This document shows positions 25,255 to 34,967 of a stretch of 64,000 nucleotides of DNA, in pieces. The first letter of the stretch is position 1; each line of letters starts with the position of its first letter. The DNA lies in NCBI RefSeq assembly GCF_004345725.1, contig NZ_SLXG01000003.1:62001-126000 (forward strand), read 5' to 3'. Origin of the DNA: Crenobacter luteus (GTDB taxonomy: Bacteria; Pseudomonadota; Gammaproteobacteria; Burkholderiales; Chromobacteriaceae). Below the pieces are notes generated by a model. That model was not told where the DNA came from, made no database searches, and saw nothing but the letters and a program-made list of their open reading frames with translations. A program made the position numbers and the translations under genes.

Positions 25255-26829
25255 TCAGAGCAGGATGCCGCGAATCATGTAGAACAACATCGCGGCCATC
25301 AGCGCCGAGGCCGGTACGGTGATGACCCAGGCCGCGGCGATGCGTTTCATCTGCGAACGCTTGACCAGCTCCTTGCGGTAGGCCTTGCGCAGCCCCTTGC
25401 GCTCGCCCTTCGAGAAGTGCGCGGGGTCGCGCTGCTGCTTGCCGCGGATCTTCAGGTCCTTGAGCATGCGGTCTTTTTCCTCGATCGACGCCTCGGAGAA
25501 CTTGGCGATGAAGGCGTCGATCGCCTCCTGGTCGTCGGCCGGATGGTGCGCCTTGATTTCGGCGACCATCTGCGCGTAGCGGCTCTTCAGGTATTCGCGC
25601 AAGAAGCCGACGCCGAACACGCCGCCGACGGCGATATGCGTCGAGCTGACCGGCATGCCGAGCTGGCTGGCGATGATTACGGTCAGCGTCGCGGCCATCG
25701 CGATGCAGAAGGCGCGCATCTGGTCGAGCTCGGTGATTTCCGAGCCGACGGTGCGGATCACCTTCGGGCCGAACAGCGCCAGGCCGATCGAGATGCCCAG
25801 CGCGCCGATCGCCATCACCCACAGCGGGATCGCGGCCTTGCTGCCGATCTCGTTGCCGGCGTGCGAAACCGCGTCGACGATGGCCGCCAGCGGGCCGACC
25901 GCGTTGGCCACGTCGTTCGAGCCGTGCGCGAAACTCAGCAGCGCGGCGGCAAAGATCAGCGGCACGGTGAAGAACTGGTTGACCGCCTCCTTGCTGTTGT
26001 CGAGGCGTGCGGCGCGGCGCGCGACCATCGGGCGCAGCAGCAGGAACACGGCGACCGCGACGGCGAAGCCGGAGGCGAGCGCGGTCGTGAAGTCGATCTT
26101 CCAGATATTGTTCAGGCCCTTGAGCATCAGGTAGGTGGTGAAGGTCCAGGCCATCGCGGCGACCAAGAGCGGCACCATTTTGCACGCCGCTTCGCGCATG
26201 TCGTTCTGGTAGGTGATGCGGCGCTTGATCAGGTACAGGAAGCCGGCGGCCACCAGGCCGCCCATCAGCGGCGAGATGACCCAGCTGGCGACGATGGCGC
26301 CGACCTTGCTCCAGTTGGCGATGTCCATGCCCTGCGCCGCGACGCCCGCGCCGAGCACGGCGCCGACGATGGAGTGGGTGGTCGATACCGGCGCGCCGAT
26401 CGCGCTGGCGAGGTTCAGCCACAGCGCGGCGGCCAACAGCGCCGCCATCATCAGCCAGATGAAGGTCTCCTTGTCGGGAATCAGCGCCGGGTCGATGATG
26501 CCGCTGCGGATGGTGCCGACCACCTCGCCGCCGGCGATCAGTGCGCCTGCCGCCTCGAAGATCGCGGCCAGCACCAGCGCGCCACCCAGCGTCAGCGCCT
26601 TGGAGCCGACCGCCGGGCCGACGTTGTTGGCGACGTCGTTGGCGCCGATGTTCATCGCCATGTAAGCGCCGATCGCCGCGGAGAAAACCAGCACGAGATT
26701 GCCGCCGCCCATCGAGAGGCTGTACATCACCACGCCGACGACGAAAACCAGGCCCAGCCCGAGGCGGAACAGGTCGCCTCTGCCGCGCTTGGTGGCCTTT
26801 TCGATATTGCTGATATGTTCGAGTTCCAC
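25255..26829 (-). CDS. pit: PiT-family inorganic phosphate transporter
   Basis: 524 residues from a GTG start at 26829. Both PHO4 half-signatures are present: MNIGANDVANNVGPAVGSKALTLGGA in the N-half and SFAHGSNDVANAVGPLAAIV in the C-half. About ten hydrophobic segments flank a cytoplasmic loop rich in charged residues (the C-terminal AHHPADDQEAIDAFI ... FSKGERKGLRKAYRKEL region), as in PitA/PitB. It imports phosphate as a metal-phosphate complex with protons. A Pho-box-like site lies 33-50 bases upstream, so phosphate control is likely. It is convergent with recG and lies downstream of the pst operon, on the same strand. Confidence 0.93.
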   Translation of the reverse strand: MELEHISNIEKATKRGRGDLFRLGLGLVFVVGVVMYSLSMGGGNLVLVFSAAIGAYMAMNIGANDVANNVGPAVGSKALTLGGALVLAAIFEAAGALIAGGEVVGTIRSGIIDPALIPDKETFIWLMMAALLAAALWLNLASAIGAPVSTTHSIVGAVLGAGVAAQGMDIANWSKVGAIVASWVISPLMGGLVAAGFLYLIKRRITYQNDMREAACKMVPLLVAAMAWTFTTYLMLKGLNNIWKIDFTTALASGFAVAVAVFLLLRPMVARRAARLDNSKEAVNQFFTVPLIFAAALLSFAHGSNDVANAVGPLAAIVDAVSHAGNEIGSKAAIPLWVMAIGALGISIGLALFGPKVIRTVGSEITELDQMRAFCIAMAATLTVIIASQLGMPVSSTHIAVGGVFGVGFLREYLKSRYAQMVAEIKAHHPADDQEAIDAFIAKFSEASIEEKDRMLKDLKIRGKQQRDPAHFSKGERKGLRKAYRKELVKRSQMKRIAAAWVITVPASALMAAMLFYMIRGILL

Positions 26830-26861
26830 TACTCAGTTCCGGGCTACAAAAGGGCTGAATT

Positions 26862-26879
26862 GTGTCAGAAATTTGACGG
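26862..26879 (-). promoter_or_regulatory. Pho-box-like site upstream of pit
   Basis: On the minus strand the 18-mer CCGTCAAATTTCTGACAC matches the PhoB consensus CTGTCATAWAWCTGTCAY at 14 of 18 positions, with both direct-repeat halves visible. It lies 33-50 bases before the pit start. A clear -10 is not seen after it, so activation versus repression cannot be told. Confidence 0.7.
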
Positions 26880-26981
26880 TTTTTATACTTCGGATCGTTA
26901 CCGATTCAGCGCACGGTTTATGCCGAAAAGCTAAACGGCGGCGGCGTCTGCGTTCGCTGGTGAATCGCGTCGCAAAGCAAA

Positions 26982-27003
26982 ACCCCCGCCGTGTGGCGGG
27001 GGT
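26982..27003 (-). terminator. Intrinsic terminator of the pst operon
   Basis: ACCCCCGCC, GTGT, GGCGGGGGT; on the minus strand it is followed by TTTTGCTTTG. It lies about 30 bases after the pstB stop. Confidence 0.9.
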
Positions 27004-27031
27004 GCATCGTGCGGACGGAAACGGCCGGGAT

Positions 27032-27796
27032 TCAGCCGAATTTGCCGGTGATGTAGTCCTCGGTGGCCTTTTTCTTCGGCGCGGTGAAGATGTCGTCGGT
27101 GGCGCCGAATTCGACCATCTCGCCGAGGTACATATAGGCGGTGTAGTCGGACACGCGCGCCGCCTGCTGCATATTGTGCGTGACGATCGCGATCGTGTAG
27201 TCCTGCTTGAGCTCGTGGATCAGCTCCTCGATGTGCGCGGTCGAGATCGGGTCGAGCGCCGAGGTCGGCTCGTCGAGCAGCAGCACCTCGGGCTTGGCCG
27301 CCACCGCGCGCGCGATGCACAGGCGCTGCTGCTGGCCGCCGGACAGCGAGTTGCCCGACTGGCGCAGCTTGTCCTTGACCTCTTCCCACAGCGCGGCCTT
27401 GCGGAGCGCCCATTCGACGCGGTCGTCCATGTCGGCCTTCGACAGCTTCTCGTACAGCTTCACGCCGAAGGTGATGTTGTCGTAGATCGACATCGGGAAC
27501 GGCGTCGGCTTCTGGAACACCATGCCGACCTTGGCGCGCAGCTGGTTGACGTCGACGTCGCGGCCGAGGATGTTGTTGCCGTCGAGCAGGATCTCGCCTT
27601 CGCTCCTCATGCCCGGGTAGAGCTCGAACATGCGGTTGAAAGTGCGCAACAGCGTCGACTTGCCGCAGCCGGACGGGCCGATGAAGGCGGTGACCTTCTT
27701 GGCCTCGATCTCGAGGTTCACGCCCTTGAGCGCGTGGAAGGAGCCGTAGTAGAAGTTGAGGTTCTTGACCTCGAGCTTGGTTTTCTTGGCAGTCAT
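27032..27796 (-). CDS. pstB: Phosphate ABC transporter ATP-binding protein PstB
   Basis: 254 residues. Walker [19 protein letters not shown]-loop segment [18 protein letters not shown], signature [16 protein letters not shown], Walker [15 protein letters not shown] and the H-loop in [16 protein letters not shown] are all intact. PSTPFPMSI-type and [11 protein letters not shown] segments are specific to PstB. It powers high-affinity phosphate uptake with PstC, PstA and PstS. It follows pstA by 12 bases and is the last gene before the operon terminator; no phoU follows it. Confidence 0.97.
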   Translation of the reverse strand: MTAKKTKLEVKNLNFYYGSFHALKGVNLEIEAKKVTAFIGPSGCGKSTLLRTFNRMFELYPGMRSEGEILLDGNNILGRDVDVNQLRAKVGMVFQKPTPFPMSIYDNITFGVKLYEKLSKADMDDRVEWALRKAALWEEVKDKLRQSGNSLSGGQQQRLCIARAVAAKPEVLLLDEPTSALDPISTAHIEELIHELKQDYTIAIVTHNMQQAARVSDYTAYMYLGEMVEFGATDDIFTAPKKKATEDYITGKFG

Positions 27797-27808
27797 CGTC
27801 GTTCAGCC

Positions 27809-28657
27809 TTAATGCGATGGGGTTTTCTGGCTGCCGAGCCAGCGGGCGATGATGTTCAGCGACAGCACCGAGAAGGTGATCAGCAGGGCGCCGGCCCAGG
27901 CCAGCGTATGCCAGTCCTCGTAGGGGCTCATGGCGAACTGGAAGATGACCACCGGCAGGTTGGCCATCGGCTGGTTCATGTCGAGCGTCATGAACTGGTT
28001 GTTCAGCGCGGTAAACAGCAGCGGGGCGGTCTCGCCCGAGATGCGCGCCACCGCCAGCAGCATGCCGGTGATCACGCCGGCCTTGGCCGAGCGCAGCGTC
28101 ACGTACATGATGACCTTCCAGCGCGGCGCGCCGAGCGCGGCGGCGGCTTCCCTGAGGCTGTTGGGCACCAGGCGCAGCATGTTTTCGGTGGTGCGGATCA
28201 CCACCGGGATGACGATCAGCGACAGCGCCAGCGAGCCGGCCCAGCCGGAGAAGTGGCCGACCGAGATCACGTAGACCTCGTAGATGAACAGGCCGATCAC
28301 GATCGACGGCGCCGACAGCAGGATGTCGTTGATGAAGCGGGTGGCCGGCGCCAGCCAGCCGCGCTCGCCGTATTCGGCCAGATAAATCCCGGCCAGAATG
28401 CCGACCGGCGTGCCGATCAGCGTGCCGAACAGCGTCATCAGCAGGCTGCCGTAGATCGCGTTGGCGAGGCCGCCGGCGCTGCCCGGCGGCGGCGTGATCT
28501 GGGTGAACACGTCGGCCGAGATGCCCGACAGGCCGTAGGCGAGCAGCGTGTACAGAATCCACGCGAGCCAGAACAGGCCGAAGGCCATGGTCAGCATCGA
28601 CGCCGTCATGTTGAAGGCGTTGGTGAAGCGGCGGCGGCGGTAGATCGAAGTATTCAA
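27809..28657 (-). CDS. pstA: Phosphate ABC transporter permease PstA
   Basis: 282 residues with six predicted membrane helices. The permease loop [48 protein letters not shown] is the conserved coupling segment (EAA loop with the A.GET.PL motif of PstA). The N-terminus [10 protein letters not shown] is cytoplasmic. It lies between pstC and pstB with 16- and 12-base gaps, so it is part of one transcript. Confidence 0.96.
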   Translation of the reverse strand: MNTSIYRRRRFTNAFNMTASMLTMAFGLFWLAWILYTLLAYGLSGISADVFTQITPPPGSAGGLANAIYGSLLMTLFGTLIGTPVGILAGIYLAEYGERGWLAPATRFINDILLSAPSIVIGLFIYEVYVISVGHFSGWAGSLALSLIVIPVVIRTTENMLRLVPNSLREAAAALGAPRWKVIMYVTLRSAKAGVITGMLLAVARISGETAPLLFTALNNQFMTLDMNQPMANLPVVIFQFAMSPYEDWHTLAWAGALLITFSVLSLNIIARWLGSQKTPSH

Positions 28658-28673
28658 GATGAAAGCTCCCCGG

Positions 28674-29681
28674 TTAGTGCTGGCGGCCTTCCTGGCGCTT
28701 CAGGCGAAGCAGCAGGAGCTTGGAGCAGGCCAGCACCACGAAGGTGATGAAGAACAGGATCAGGCCGAGTTCGATCAGCGAAGCGAGGTATAGCTCGCCG
28801 TGTGCCTCGGCGAATTCGTTCGCCAGCGCCGAGGCGATCGAGTTGCCCGGGTCGAACAGCGAGGTCGAGAACAGCGCGGTATTGCCGATCACGAAGGTGA
28901 CGGCCATCGTCTCGCCGAGCGCGCGACCGAGGCCGAGCATGATGCCGCCGACCACGCCGGTTTTGGTGTACGGCAGCACCACGTGGCGTACGACCTCCCA
29001 GGTGGTCGAGCCGAGGCCGTACGCCGACTCCTTCAGCATGGCCGGCACGACCTCGAACACGTCGCGCATCACCGAGGCGATGAACGGGATCACCATGATC
29101 GCAAGGATCAGGCCGGCGGTGAACACGCCGATGCCCAGCGGCGCGCCCTGGAACAGGAAACCGATGCCCGGCAGCGGGCCGATATTGTCGATCATCCACG
29201 GCTGGATGTGGTCGGAGAAGAACGGGGCGAACACGAACAGGCCCCAGATGCCGTAGATGATCGACGGGATGCCGGCCAGCAGTTCGATCGCGATACCCAG
29301 CGGACGCTTGAGCCAGACCGGACACAGCTCGGTCAGGAAGAGGGCGATGCCGAAGCTGACCGGGACGCCGATCAAGAGCGCGATGGTCGCGGTGGCGAGC
29401 GTGCCGAAGATCGGCACCAGCGCGCCGAATTTTTCGGCGACCGGGTCCCAGTCGCTCGAGGTCAGAAAGCTCCAGCCGAAGGCCTGGATGCTCGGCATCG
29501 CGCCGACGAGCAGCGACAGCAGGATGCCCAAGAGCAGCGCCAGCACGAGGAAGGCGGCGGCGCGGGTCAGGTTCTTGAACGCCGCGTCGAGCAGACGCTG
29601 GCGCTGGTGGTTCGGGGTATTCCGGTACTTTTGCATGCTTTGCTCAGTGCGCAGCCGTGCTTGATCCATGGAGGGAGGCAT
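28674..29681 (-). CDS. pstC: Phosphate ABC transporter permease PstC
   Basis: 335 residues if ATG 29681 ([10 protein letters not shown]) is used; ATG 29669 or 29636 would be shorter alternatives and no ribosome site decides firmly. Six membrane helices and the coupling loop [45 protein letters not shown] mark it as PstC, as does [22 protein letters not shown]. It forms the membrane channel with PstA. A terminator-like hairpin separates it from pstS, so the membrane subunits are probably made in smaller amounts than the binding protein. Confidence 0.95.
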   Translation of the reverse strand: MPPSMDQARLRTEQSMQKYRNTPNHQRQRLLDAAFKNLTRAAAFLVLALLLGILLSLLVGAMPSIQAFGWSFLTSSDWDPVAEKFGALVPIFGTLATATIALLIGVPVSFGIALFLTELCPVWLKRPLGIAIELLAGIPSIIYGIWGLFVFAPFFSDHIQPWMIDNIGPLPGIGFLFQGAPLGIGVFTAGLILAIMVIPFIASVMRDVFEVVPAMLKESAYGLGSTTWEVVRHVVLPYTKTGVVGGIMLGLGRALGETMAVTFVIGNTALFSTSLFDPGNSIASALANEFAEAHGELYLASLIELGLILFFITFVVLACSKLLLLRLKRQEGRQH

Positions 29682-29724
29682 ACACTTTTTATCCTTTTGG
29701 AATAAACCGTTCGGCCGACATCTA

Positions 29725-29757
29725 GACAAAAAGCCGGGAGGAGCGAATCCCCCGGCT
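29725..29757 (-). terminator. Attenuating terminator between pstS and pstC
   Basis: On the minus strand AGCCGGG, a 12-base loop, CCCGGCT, then TTTTTGTC. A second GC hairpin (GCGACGC / GCGTCGC at 29776-29793, extended by GGCCGGC arms) lies just before it. Such hairpins after pstS favour excess binding protein. Confidence 0.75.
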
Positions 29758-29823
29758 GTCAATTCGGCCGGCGGTGCGACGCAAGGGCGTCGCGGCCGGC
29801 CCGTCGTTATTACAACTTATGCA

Positions 29824-30864
29824 TTACTTCCAGGCGACCGGCTTGGTACCGTCGACGGTGATCTGCTTCCAGCTGTCGCGGATCTGCGCCTTCACGTTCG
29901 CCGGCATCGGCACGTAGACCAGGTCCTGGGCGATCTTGTCGCCGTGGGTGTAGGCCCAGTCGAAGAACTTCAGCGCCTCGGCGGCGCGTGCCGCGTCGTC
30001 CTGCTTCTTGTGCATCAGGATGAAGGTCGGGTTCGAGATCGGCCAGGTATCCTTGCCCGGCTGGTTGGTCAGGATCAGGTACATGCCCGGCGCGGCCTTC
30101 CAGTTGGCGTTGGCGGCGGCGGCCTTGAAGCTGGTGTCGCTCGGCTCGACAAAGTTGCCGGCGGCGTTCTGCACCTTGGTGTACGTCATCTTGTTCTGCT
30201 TGACGTAGGCGTACTCGACGTAGCCGATCGAGCCCTTGATGCGGGTCACGTAGTTGGCGACGCCCTCGTTGCCCTTGCCGCCGACGCCGGTCTTCCAGTT
30301 GACCGCGGTGTTGGCGCCGATGCTGCTGTTCCACTCCGGCGACACCTTGGCCAGGTAGTTGGTGAACACGAAGGTGGTGCCCGAGCCGTCCGAGCGGCGC
30401 ACCACGGTGATCTTCTGTGCCGGCAGCGCGACGCCCGGGTTCAGCTTGGCGATCGCCGCGTCGTTCCACTGGCTCACCTTGCCCAGATAGATGTCGGCCA
30501 ACAGCGGGCCGGTCAGCTTCAGCTGGCCCGGAGCGATGCCGGGCACGTTGATCACCGGCACCACGCCGCCGATCACGGTCGGGAACTGCAGCAGGCCGTG
30601 CTTGTCCAGCTCTTCCGGCTTGAGCGGCATGTCGGACGCGCCGAAATCGACGGTCTTGGACTGGATCTGCTTGATGCCGCCGCCCGAGCCGATCGATTGG
30701 TAGTTCATATTGTTGTTGGTCTTGGCCTTGTAGGCCTCGGCCCATTTCGCGTACAGCGGGTACGGGAAGGTCGCGCCGGCGCCGGTGATGTTGGCGGCGA
30801 AGGCGGTGGAGGCAAAGGCCCCGGTCAGGGCGAGGGTTGCAGCCAGGCGGACGGTGGTTTTCAT
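29824..30864 (-). CDS. pstS: Phosphate-binding periplasmic protein PstS
   Basis: 346 residues from ATG 30864, chosen because GGGAG lies 5 bases upstream and it gives a compact signal peptide (MKTTVRLAATLALTGAFASTAFA, cleavage before ANITGAGATFP). Phosphate-binding segments seen are GAGATFPYPLYAKW, SIGSGGGIKQI, DFGASDMPL and RRSDGSGTTFVFTNYL. It captures phosphate in the periplasm for PstCAB. It is the first gene of the operon, with a Pho-box-like site and a -10 upstream. Length and all motifs are typical. Confidence 0.97.
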   Translation of the reverse strand: MKTTVRLAATLALTGAFASTAFAANITGAGATFPYPLYAKWAEAYKAKTNNNMNYQSIGSGGGIKQIQSKTVDFGASDMPLKPEELDKHGLLQFPTVIGGVVPVINVPGIAPGQLKLTGPLLADIYLGKVSQWNDAAIAKLNPGVALPAQKITVVRRSDGSGTTFVFTNYLAKVSPEWNSSIGANTAVNWKTGVGGKGNEGVANYVTRIKGSIGYVEYAYVKQNKMTYTKVQNAAGNFVEPSDTSFKAAAANANWKAAPGMYLILTNQPGKDTWPISNPTFILMHKKQDDAARAAEALKFFDWAYTHGDKIAQDLVYVPMPANVKAQIRDSWKQITVDGTKPVAWK

Positions 30865-30905
30865 GCAAGCTCCCAATGGTTAGCGCTTTATGGCACAGGG
30901 CGGAT

Positions 30906-30937
30906 GCTATAGCGGGGAGTTTGCAGAAATATTACAA
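30906..30937 (-). promoter_or_regulatory. Pho-box and -10 of the pst operon
   Basis: On the minus strand TTGTAATATTTCTGCAA (30921-30937) matches 12 of 17 positions of the PhoB box. After nine bases comes TATAGC (30906-30911) as -10, the spacing expected when PhoB replaces a -35. It lies about 45 bases before the pstS start and back-to-back with the tpiA leader. Confidence 0.7.
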
Positions 30938-30972
30938 GTCGCCGAACGGGGTGCGGCCGGCGCATCTTCTTA

Positions 30973-30978
30973 TATAAT
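30973..30978 (+). promoter_or_regulatory. Candidate -10 element of tpiA
   Basis: TATAAT within TTATATAATGCG lies 25 bases before the tpiA ATG; no convincing -35 is seen. Confidence 0.45.
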
Positions 30979-31003
30979 GCGCGCCGTCTACGAGGATAAG
31001 CTT

Positions 31004-31744
31004 ATGAATCGCAAACTGATCATCGGTAACTGGAAAATGCACGGCCGCCTCGCGCGCAACGCCGAACTCGTCGCGCAGTTGCGCGAACGCCTGGCCGCTT
31101 GCGCAGCCGACGTCGGCGTCGCGGTGCCGGCGCCCTATCTGGCGCAGGTGGCGGCCTTGCTCGAGGGGAGCGGCATCGCGCTGTGCGCCCAGGATGCGAG
31201 CCGTTTTCCGGTCGACGGCGCCTATACCGGCGAGACCTCGGCCAACATGCTGGCCGACCTCGGCGTGCGCTACGTGTTGCTCGGACACTCGGAGCGCCGT
31301 CAGTATTTCCAGGAGGACGAGGCTATCCTGCGCGACAAGCTGGCGGCGGTGCTCGACGCCGGCATGACGCCGGTGTTGTGCATCGGCGAGACGTTGGCCG
31401 AGCGCGAGGCTGGCCGGCACCTGGACGTCACCGGGCGGCAGCTGGCGGTGCTCGACGGTCTGGCGCTGGACGGGCGCTGCGTGGTGGCGTACGAGCCGGT
31501 CTGGGCGATCGGCACCGGCAAAGTGGCGAGCATCGGACAGATCGCCGAAATGCACGCGCACCTGACGCAAAAGCTCTTGCAAACCAGTGGGGGCTCGTTT
31601 AATATTCGCGTCCTCTACGGCGGCAGCGTCAAGAGCGACAACGCCAGCGCCATTTTGGCGACGCCCGGTGTAGATGGTGCTCTTGTCGGCGGGGCGTCGC
31701 TGGATGCCGAGTCGTTTGAAAAGATTTGCCAAGCTGCCGGATGA
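31004..31744 (+). CDS. tpiA: Triosephosphate isomerase
   Basis: 246 residues from ATG 31004 with GAGGATAA upstream; the longer frame from 30890 is not conserved. Catalytic parts are the lysine in GNWKMHG, the histidine in LLGHSERR, the glutamate in [11 protein letters not shown] (the PROSITE signature) and the phosphate loop YGGSVKSDN. It interconverts dihydroxyacetone phosphate and glyceraldehyde-3-phosphate. secG follows after 11 bases, a pairing conserved across proteobacteria. Confidence 0.97.
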   Translation: MNRKLIIGNWKMHGRLARNAELVAQLRERLAACAADVGVAVPAPYLAQVAALLEGSGIALCAQDASRFPVDGAYTGETSANMLADLGVRYVLLGHSERRQYFQEDEAILRDKLAAVLDAGMTPVLCIGETLAEREAGRHLDVTGRQLAVLDGLALDGRCVVAYEPVWAIGTGKVASIGQIAEMHAHLTQKLLQTSGGSFNIRVLYGGSVKSDNASAILATPGVDGALVGGASLDAESFEKICQAAG

Positions 31745-31755
31745 GATGATAAAGT

Positions 31756-32100
31756 ATGGAAATTCTGAAAACGCTGATCTGGGTCCTTAACGTCGTCTCC
31801 GCGGTTGCGATCATCGTGCTGGTTTTGATGCAGCACGGCAAGGGGGCTGACGCTGGCGCGGCATTTGGCGGCGGTTCTTCGGGTAGCCTGTTCGGCGCCA
31901 CGGGTTCCGCGAATTTCATGAGCCGGTTTACGGCGGTATCCGCAGTGGTTTTCTTCTCTACGTGCCTTGGTTTGGCTTATCTGTCTTCTGGCGGTAAGCG
32001 CGAGCTTGGCGTGATGGAGGGTCAAGTCAACAGTGCCGCTCCGCAAGTCCCGGGCGGGGCATCTGGTGAAAAGGCTCCGGCTTCGACGATTCCGGAGTGA
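31756..32100 (+). CDS. secG: Preprotein translocase subunit SecG
   Basis: 114 residues with two membrane helices (LIWVLNVVSAVAIIVLVLMQ and FTAVSAVVFFSTCLGLAYL) around the conserved loop HGKGADAGAAFGGGSSGSLFGATGSANFM. The C-terminal ~40 residues are Pro/Ala-rich and variable. SecG assists SecYE during protein export. It is read with tpiA and followed by a tRNA-Leu gene, the common betaproteobacterial order. Confidence 0.96.
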   Translation: MEILKTLIWVLNVVSAVAIIVLVLMQHGKGADAGAAFGGGSSGSLFGATGSANFMSRFTAVSAVVFFSTCLGLAYLSSGGKRELGVMEGQVNSAAPQVPGGASGEKAPASTIPE

Positions 32101-32112
32101 CATAAGGTTTTA

Positions 32113-32198
32113 GCCGACATGGTGAAATTGGTAGACACGCTATCTTGAGGGGGTAGTGGCCTAAGGCTGTGTGAGTTCGAGTCTCACTGTCGGCACCA
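32113..32198 (+). tRNA. tRNA-Leu, anticodon GAG
   Basis: 86 bases with a complete cloverleaf. The acceptor stem is GCCGACA / TGTCGGC, the D arm is TGGTGAAATTGGTAGACACG, and the anticodon stem CTATC/GGTAG holds loop TTGAGGG (anticodon GAG). A long variable arm typical of leucine tRNAs (TGGCCTAAGGCTG region) and the T arm GTGAGTTCGAGTCTCAC follow. The 3' end ACCA is encoded. It lies between secG and nuoA. Confidence 0.96.
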
Positions 32199-32208
32199 CC
32201 AAAGAAAA

Positions 32209-32242
32209 AACAGGCCGCCGGGAATCCCGGCGGCCTGTTTTG
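32209..32242 (+). terminator. Intrinsic terminator after tRNA-Leu
   Basis: A 13-bp perfect stem (ACAGGCCGCCGGG / CCCGGCGGCCTGT) with an AAT loop, A run before and TTTTG after. Confidence 0.92.
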
Positions 32243-32251
32243 TTCAGTGTC

Positions 32252-32277
32252 AAGGAGGTCTGCGGCCTCCTTTTTTT
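32252..32277 (+). terminator. Second terminator-like hairpin directly before nuoA
   Basis: AAGGAGG and CCTCCTT around a 7-base loop, followed by an unbroken T run (nine T's in all). It ends only about 15 bases before the nuoA ATG, so it may act as an attenuator of the nuo operon. Confidence 0.75.
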
Positions 32278-32291
32278 AGGGGTGTGCGGGA

Positions 32292-32648
32292 ATGCTGCAA
32301 AACTACTTTCCCATTCTGATGTTCGTCGTGGTGGGTCTGTTCGTCGGCGTCGCGCCGATTCTCCTGGGTCGTCTGGTTGCACCAAGCCGTCCTGATCCGG
32401 AAAAACTCTCTCCTTATGAGTGCGGTTTCGAGGCCTTCGAAGATGCGCGCATGAAGTTCGACGTCCGGTACTACCTGGTGGCGATTCTGTTCATCCTGTT
32501 CGACCTTGAAGTCGCCTTCCTTGTGCCTTGGGCCGTGGTGTTCAAGGAGCTCGGCATGTTCGGTTTCGGCGCAATGCTGATCTTTCTGGGCGTTCTGACG
32601 ATTGGTCTTGCATATGAATGGAAAAAAGGAGCCCTGGAATGGGAGTAG
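32292..32648 (+). CDS. nuoA: NADH-quinone oxidoreductase subunit A
   Basis: 118 residues with three membrane helices and the conserved [40 protein letters not shown] stretch, whose acidic residues and cysteine lie near the quinone pocket. It is the first of fourteen consecutive nuo genes. The stop codon lies 7-10 bases inside nuoB, so translation is coupled. Confidence 0.97.
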   Translation: MLQNYFPILMFVVVGLFVGVAPILLGRLVAPSRPDPEKLSPYECGFEAFEDARMKFDVRYYLVAILFILFDLEVAFLVPWAVVFKELGMFGFGAMLIFLGVLTIGLAYEWKKGALEWE

Positions 32649-33115
32649 AAGGCATCCTTGAAAAAGGTTTCGTCACCACCTCGGCCGACAAGCTCATCAA
32701 CTGGACCCGCACCGGTTCCTTGTGGCCGATGACCTTCGGTCTGGCCTGCTGTGCGGTTGAAATGATGCACGCGGGCGCCGCCCGTTACGACCTGGACCGC
32801 TTCGGTATCGTGTTCCGTCCGAGTCCGCGGCAGTCCGACCTGATGATCGTGGCCGGCACGCTGTGCAACAAGATGGCCCCCGCCCTGCGCAAGGTGTACG
32901 ACCAGATGGCCGAGCCGCGCTGGGTGATCTCGATGGGGTCCTGTGCCAACGGCGGTGGTTATTACCATTATTCCTACTCGGTGGTGCGCGGCTGCGATCG
33001 CATCGTGCCGGTCGACGTCTACGTGCCGGGCTGTCCGCCGACGGCCGAGGCGCTGCTCTACGGCATCATCCAGCTCCAGAACAAGATCAAACGCACCTAT
33101 ACCATCGCCCGCTAA
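32639..33115 (+). CDS. nuoB: NADH-quinone oxidoreductase subunit B
   Basis: 158 residues from ATG 32639, inside the nuoA 3' end; the GGAGCC before it serves as ribosome site. The tandem cysteines C37-C38 ([10 protein letters not shown]), the cysteine in MGSCANGGG and that in [12 protein letters not shown] bind the terminal cluster N2, which passes electrons to quinone. SSPRQSDL-type quinone-pocket residues ([15 protein letters not shown]) are present. Confidence 0.97.
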   Translation: MGVEGILEKGFVTTSADKLINWTRTGSLWPMTFGLACCAVEMMHAGAARYDLDRFGIVFRPSPRQSDLMIVAGTLCNKMAPALRKVYDQMAEPRWVISMGSCANGGGYYHYSYSVVRGCDRIVPVDVYVPGCPPTAEALLYGIIQLQNKIKRTYTIAR

Positions 33116-33127
33116 GGTAACCCGCCC

Positions 33128-33721
33128 ATGGCATCCAAAACGGAAGCGCTCAAGGCGCTGGTCGAGCAGGTGTTTGGCGACAAACTGGTGTCGACCAAGC
33201 TGGCGCTCGACGAACTGACCATCGTCTGTCAGTCCGCAGACCTCGTCCAGGTCGCGACGACGTTGCGCGATCATCCCGATCTTTCCTTCGAGCAGTGCAT
33301 CGACGCGGCAGGCATCGATTACAGCACCTACCAGGACACCGTCTGGGAGGGGCCGCGCTTCGCCGTCGTCTATCACCTGCTGTCGATCAAGCACAACCAC
33401 CGCATCCGCGTGCGCGCCTTCGCGCCGGACGACGGCTTCCCGGTACTGCCGTCGCTCGAAGCCGTCTGGAACGGCATCAACTGGTTCGAGCGCGAGGCGT
33501 TCGATCTGTTCGGCATCGTGTTCGAAGGCCACTCCGACCTGCGCCGCCTGTTGACCGACTACGGTTTCGTCGGCCATCCGTTCCGCAAGGATTTCCCGTT
33601 GTCCGGCTACGTCGAGATGCGCTACGACCCGGTCGAGGCCCGCGTGATCTACCAGCCGGTGACCATCGAACCGCGCGAAATCACGCCGCGCATCATCCGC
33701 GAGGAGAACTACGGTGGCTGA
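33128..33721 (+). CDS. nuoC: NADH-quinone oxidoreductase subunit C
   Basis: 197 residues of the separate (unfused) NuoC type. The 30-kDa subunit signature is ERE.FDLFGI ([49 protein letters not shown]). It belongs to the peripheral arm linking to NuoD. The end overlaps the GTG start of nuoD by 8 bases. Confidence 0.96.
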   Translation: MASKTEALKALVEQVFGDKLVSTKLALDELTIVCQSADLVQVATTLRDHPDLSFEQCIDAAGIDYSTYQDTVWEGPRFAVVYHLLSIKHNHRIRVRAFAPDDGFPVLPSLEAVWNGINWFEREAFDLFGIVFEGHSDLRRLLTDYGFVGHPFRKDFPLSGYVEMRYDPVEARVIYQPVTIEPREITPRIIREENYGG

Positions 33722-34967
33722 GATCCGCAACTACACCCTGAACTTCGGTCCGCAGCACCCGGCCGCGCACGGCGTGCTGCGTCTGGTGCTCGAGCTGGAC
33801 GGCGAGGTGATCCAGCGCGCCGACCCGCACATCGGTCTCTTGCACCGCGGTACCGAGAAGTTGGCCGAGAACAAGACCTTCATCCAGTCGCTGCCGTACA
33901 TGGACCGTCTCGACTACGTGTCGATGATGTGCAACGAGCACGCCTACTGCCTGGCGATCGAGAAGCTGCTGCAGCTCGAGGTGCCGGAGCGCGCGCAGTA
34001 CATCCGGGTGATGTTCTCGGAAATCACCCGGATCCTGAACCATCTGCTGTGGATCGGCGCGCACGCGCTCGACATCGGCGCGATGACGATGTTCCTGTAC
34101 GCCTTCCGCGAGCGCGAGGACCTGATGGACTGCTACGAGGCGGTGTCGGGTGCGCGCATGCACGCGGCCTACTTCCGTCCGGGCGGCGTCTACCGCGACC
34201 TGCCGGATTCGATGCCGCAGTACAAGGTCTCGAAGATCAAGAACGCCAAGGAACTGGCGCGCCTGAACGAGAACCGCTCGGGCACGATGCTCGACTTCAT
34301 CGAAGACTTCACCAACCGCTTCCCGAAGTGCGTCGACGAGTACGAGACCCTGCTGACCGACAACCGCATCTGGAAGCAGCGTACCGTCGGCATCGGCGTG
34401 GTGTCGCCGGAGCGCGCGCTGCAGCTGGGCTTCACCGGTGCGATGCTGCGCGGCTCGGGCATCGCCTGGGACCTGCGCAAGAAGCAGCCGTACGACGTCT
34501 ACGACCGCATGGAGTTCGACGTGCCGGTCGGCGTGACCGGCGACTGCTACGACCGCTATCTGGTCCGCGTCGAGGAAATGCGCCAGTCGAACCGCATCAT
34601 CAAGCAGTGCGTCGACTGGCTGCGCAAGAACCCGGGGCCGGTCATCACCGACAACCACAAGGTCGCGCCGCCGTCGCGCGAGTCGATGAAATCGAACATG
34701 GAAGAGCTGATCCACCACTTCAAGCTCTTCACCGAAGGGATGCACGTGCCCGAAGGCGAAGCCTACGCGGCGGTCGAGCATCCGAAGGGCGAGTTCGGCA
34801 TCTATCTGGTGTCCGACGGCGCCAACAAACCTTACCGTCTGAAGATCCGCGCGCCGGGCTACGCCCATCTGGCCGCGCTGGATGAAATGGCCAAGGGCCA
34901 CATGATCGCCGACGTGGTCGCGATCATCGGCACCCAGGACGTCGTATTTGGGGAGATCGACCGCTAA
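33714..34967 (+). CDS. nuoD: NADH-quinone oxidoreductase subunit D
   Basis: 417 residues from GTG 33714. [21 protein letters not shown] and the invariant [14 protein letters not shown] sit at the quinone cavity. [28 protein letters not shown] and the C-terminal [18 protein letters not shown] are typical of the 49-kDa subunit, a relative of the hydrogenase large subunit. The stop overlaps the nuoE start by one base. A TTGGCCGAG repeat codes the Leu-Ala-Glu after the histidine motif. Confidence 0.97.
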   Translation: MAEIRNYTLNFGPQHPAAHGVLRLVLELDGEVIQRADPHIGLLHRGTEKLAENKTFIQSLPYMDRLDYVSMMCNEHAYCLAIEKLLQLEVPERAQYIRVMFSEITRILNHLLWIGAHALDIGAMTMFLYAFREREDLMDCYEAVSGARMHAAYFRPGGVYRDLPDSMPQYKVSKIKNAKELARLNENRSGTMLDFIEDFTNRFPKCVDEYETLLTDNRIWKQRTVGIGVVSPERALQLGFTGAMLRGSGIAWDLRKKQPYDVYDRMEFDVPVGVTGDCYDRYLVRVEEMRQSNRIIKQCVDWLRKNPGPVITDNHKVAPPSRESMKSNMEELIHHFKLFTEGMHVPEGEAYAAVEHPKGEFGIYLVSDGANKPYRLKIRAPGYAHLAALDEMAKGHMIADVVAIIGTQDVVFGEIDR

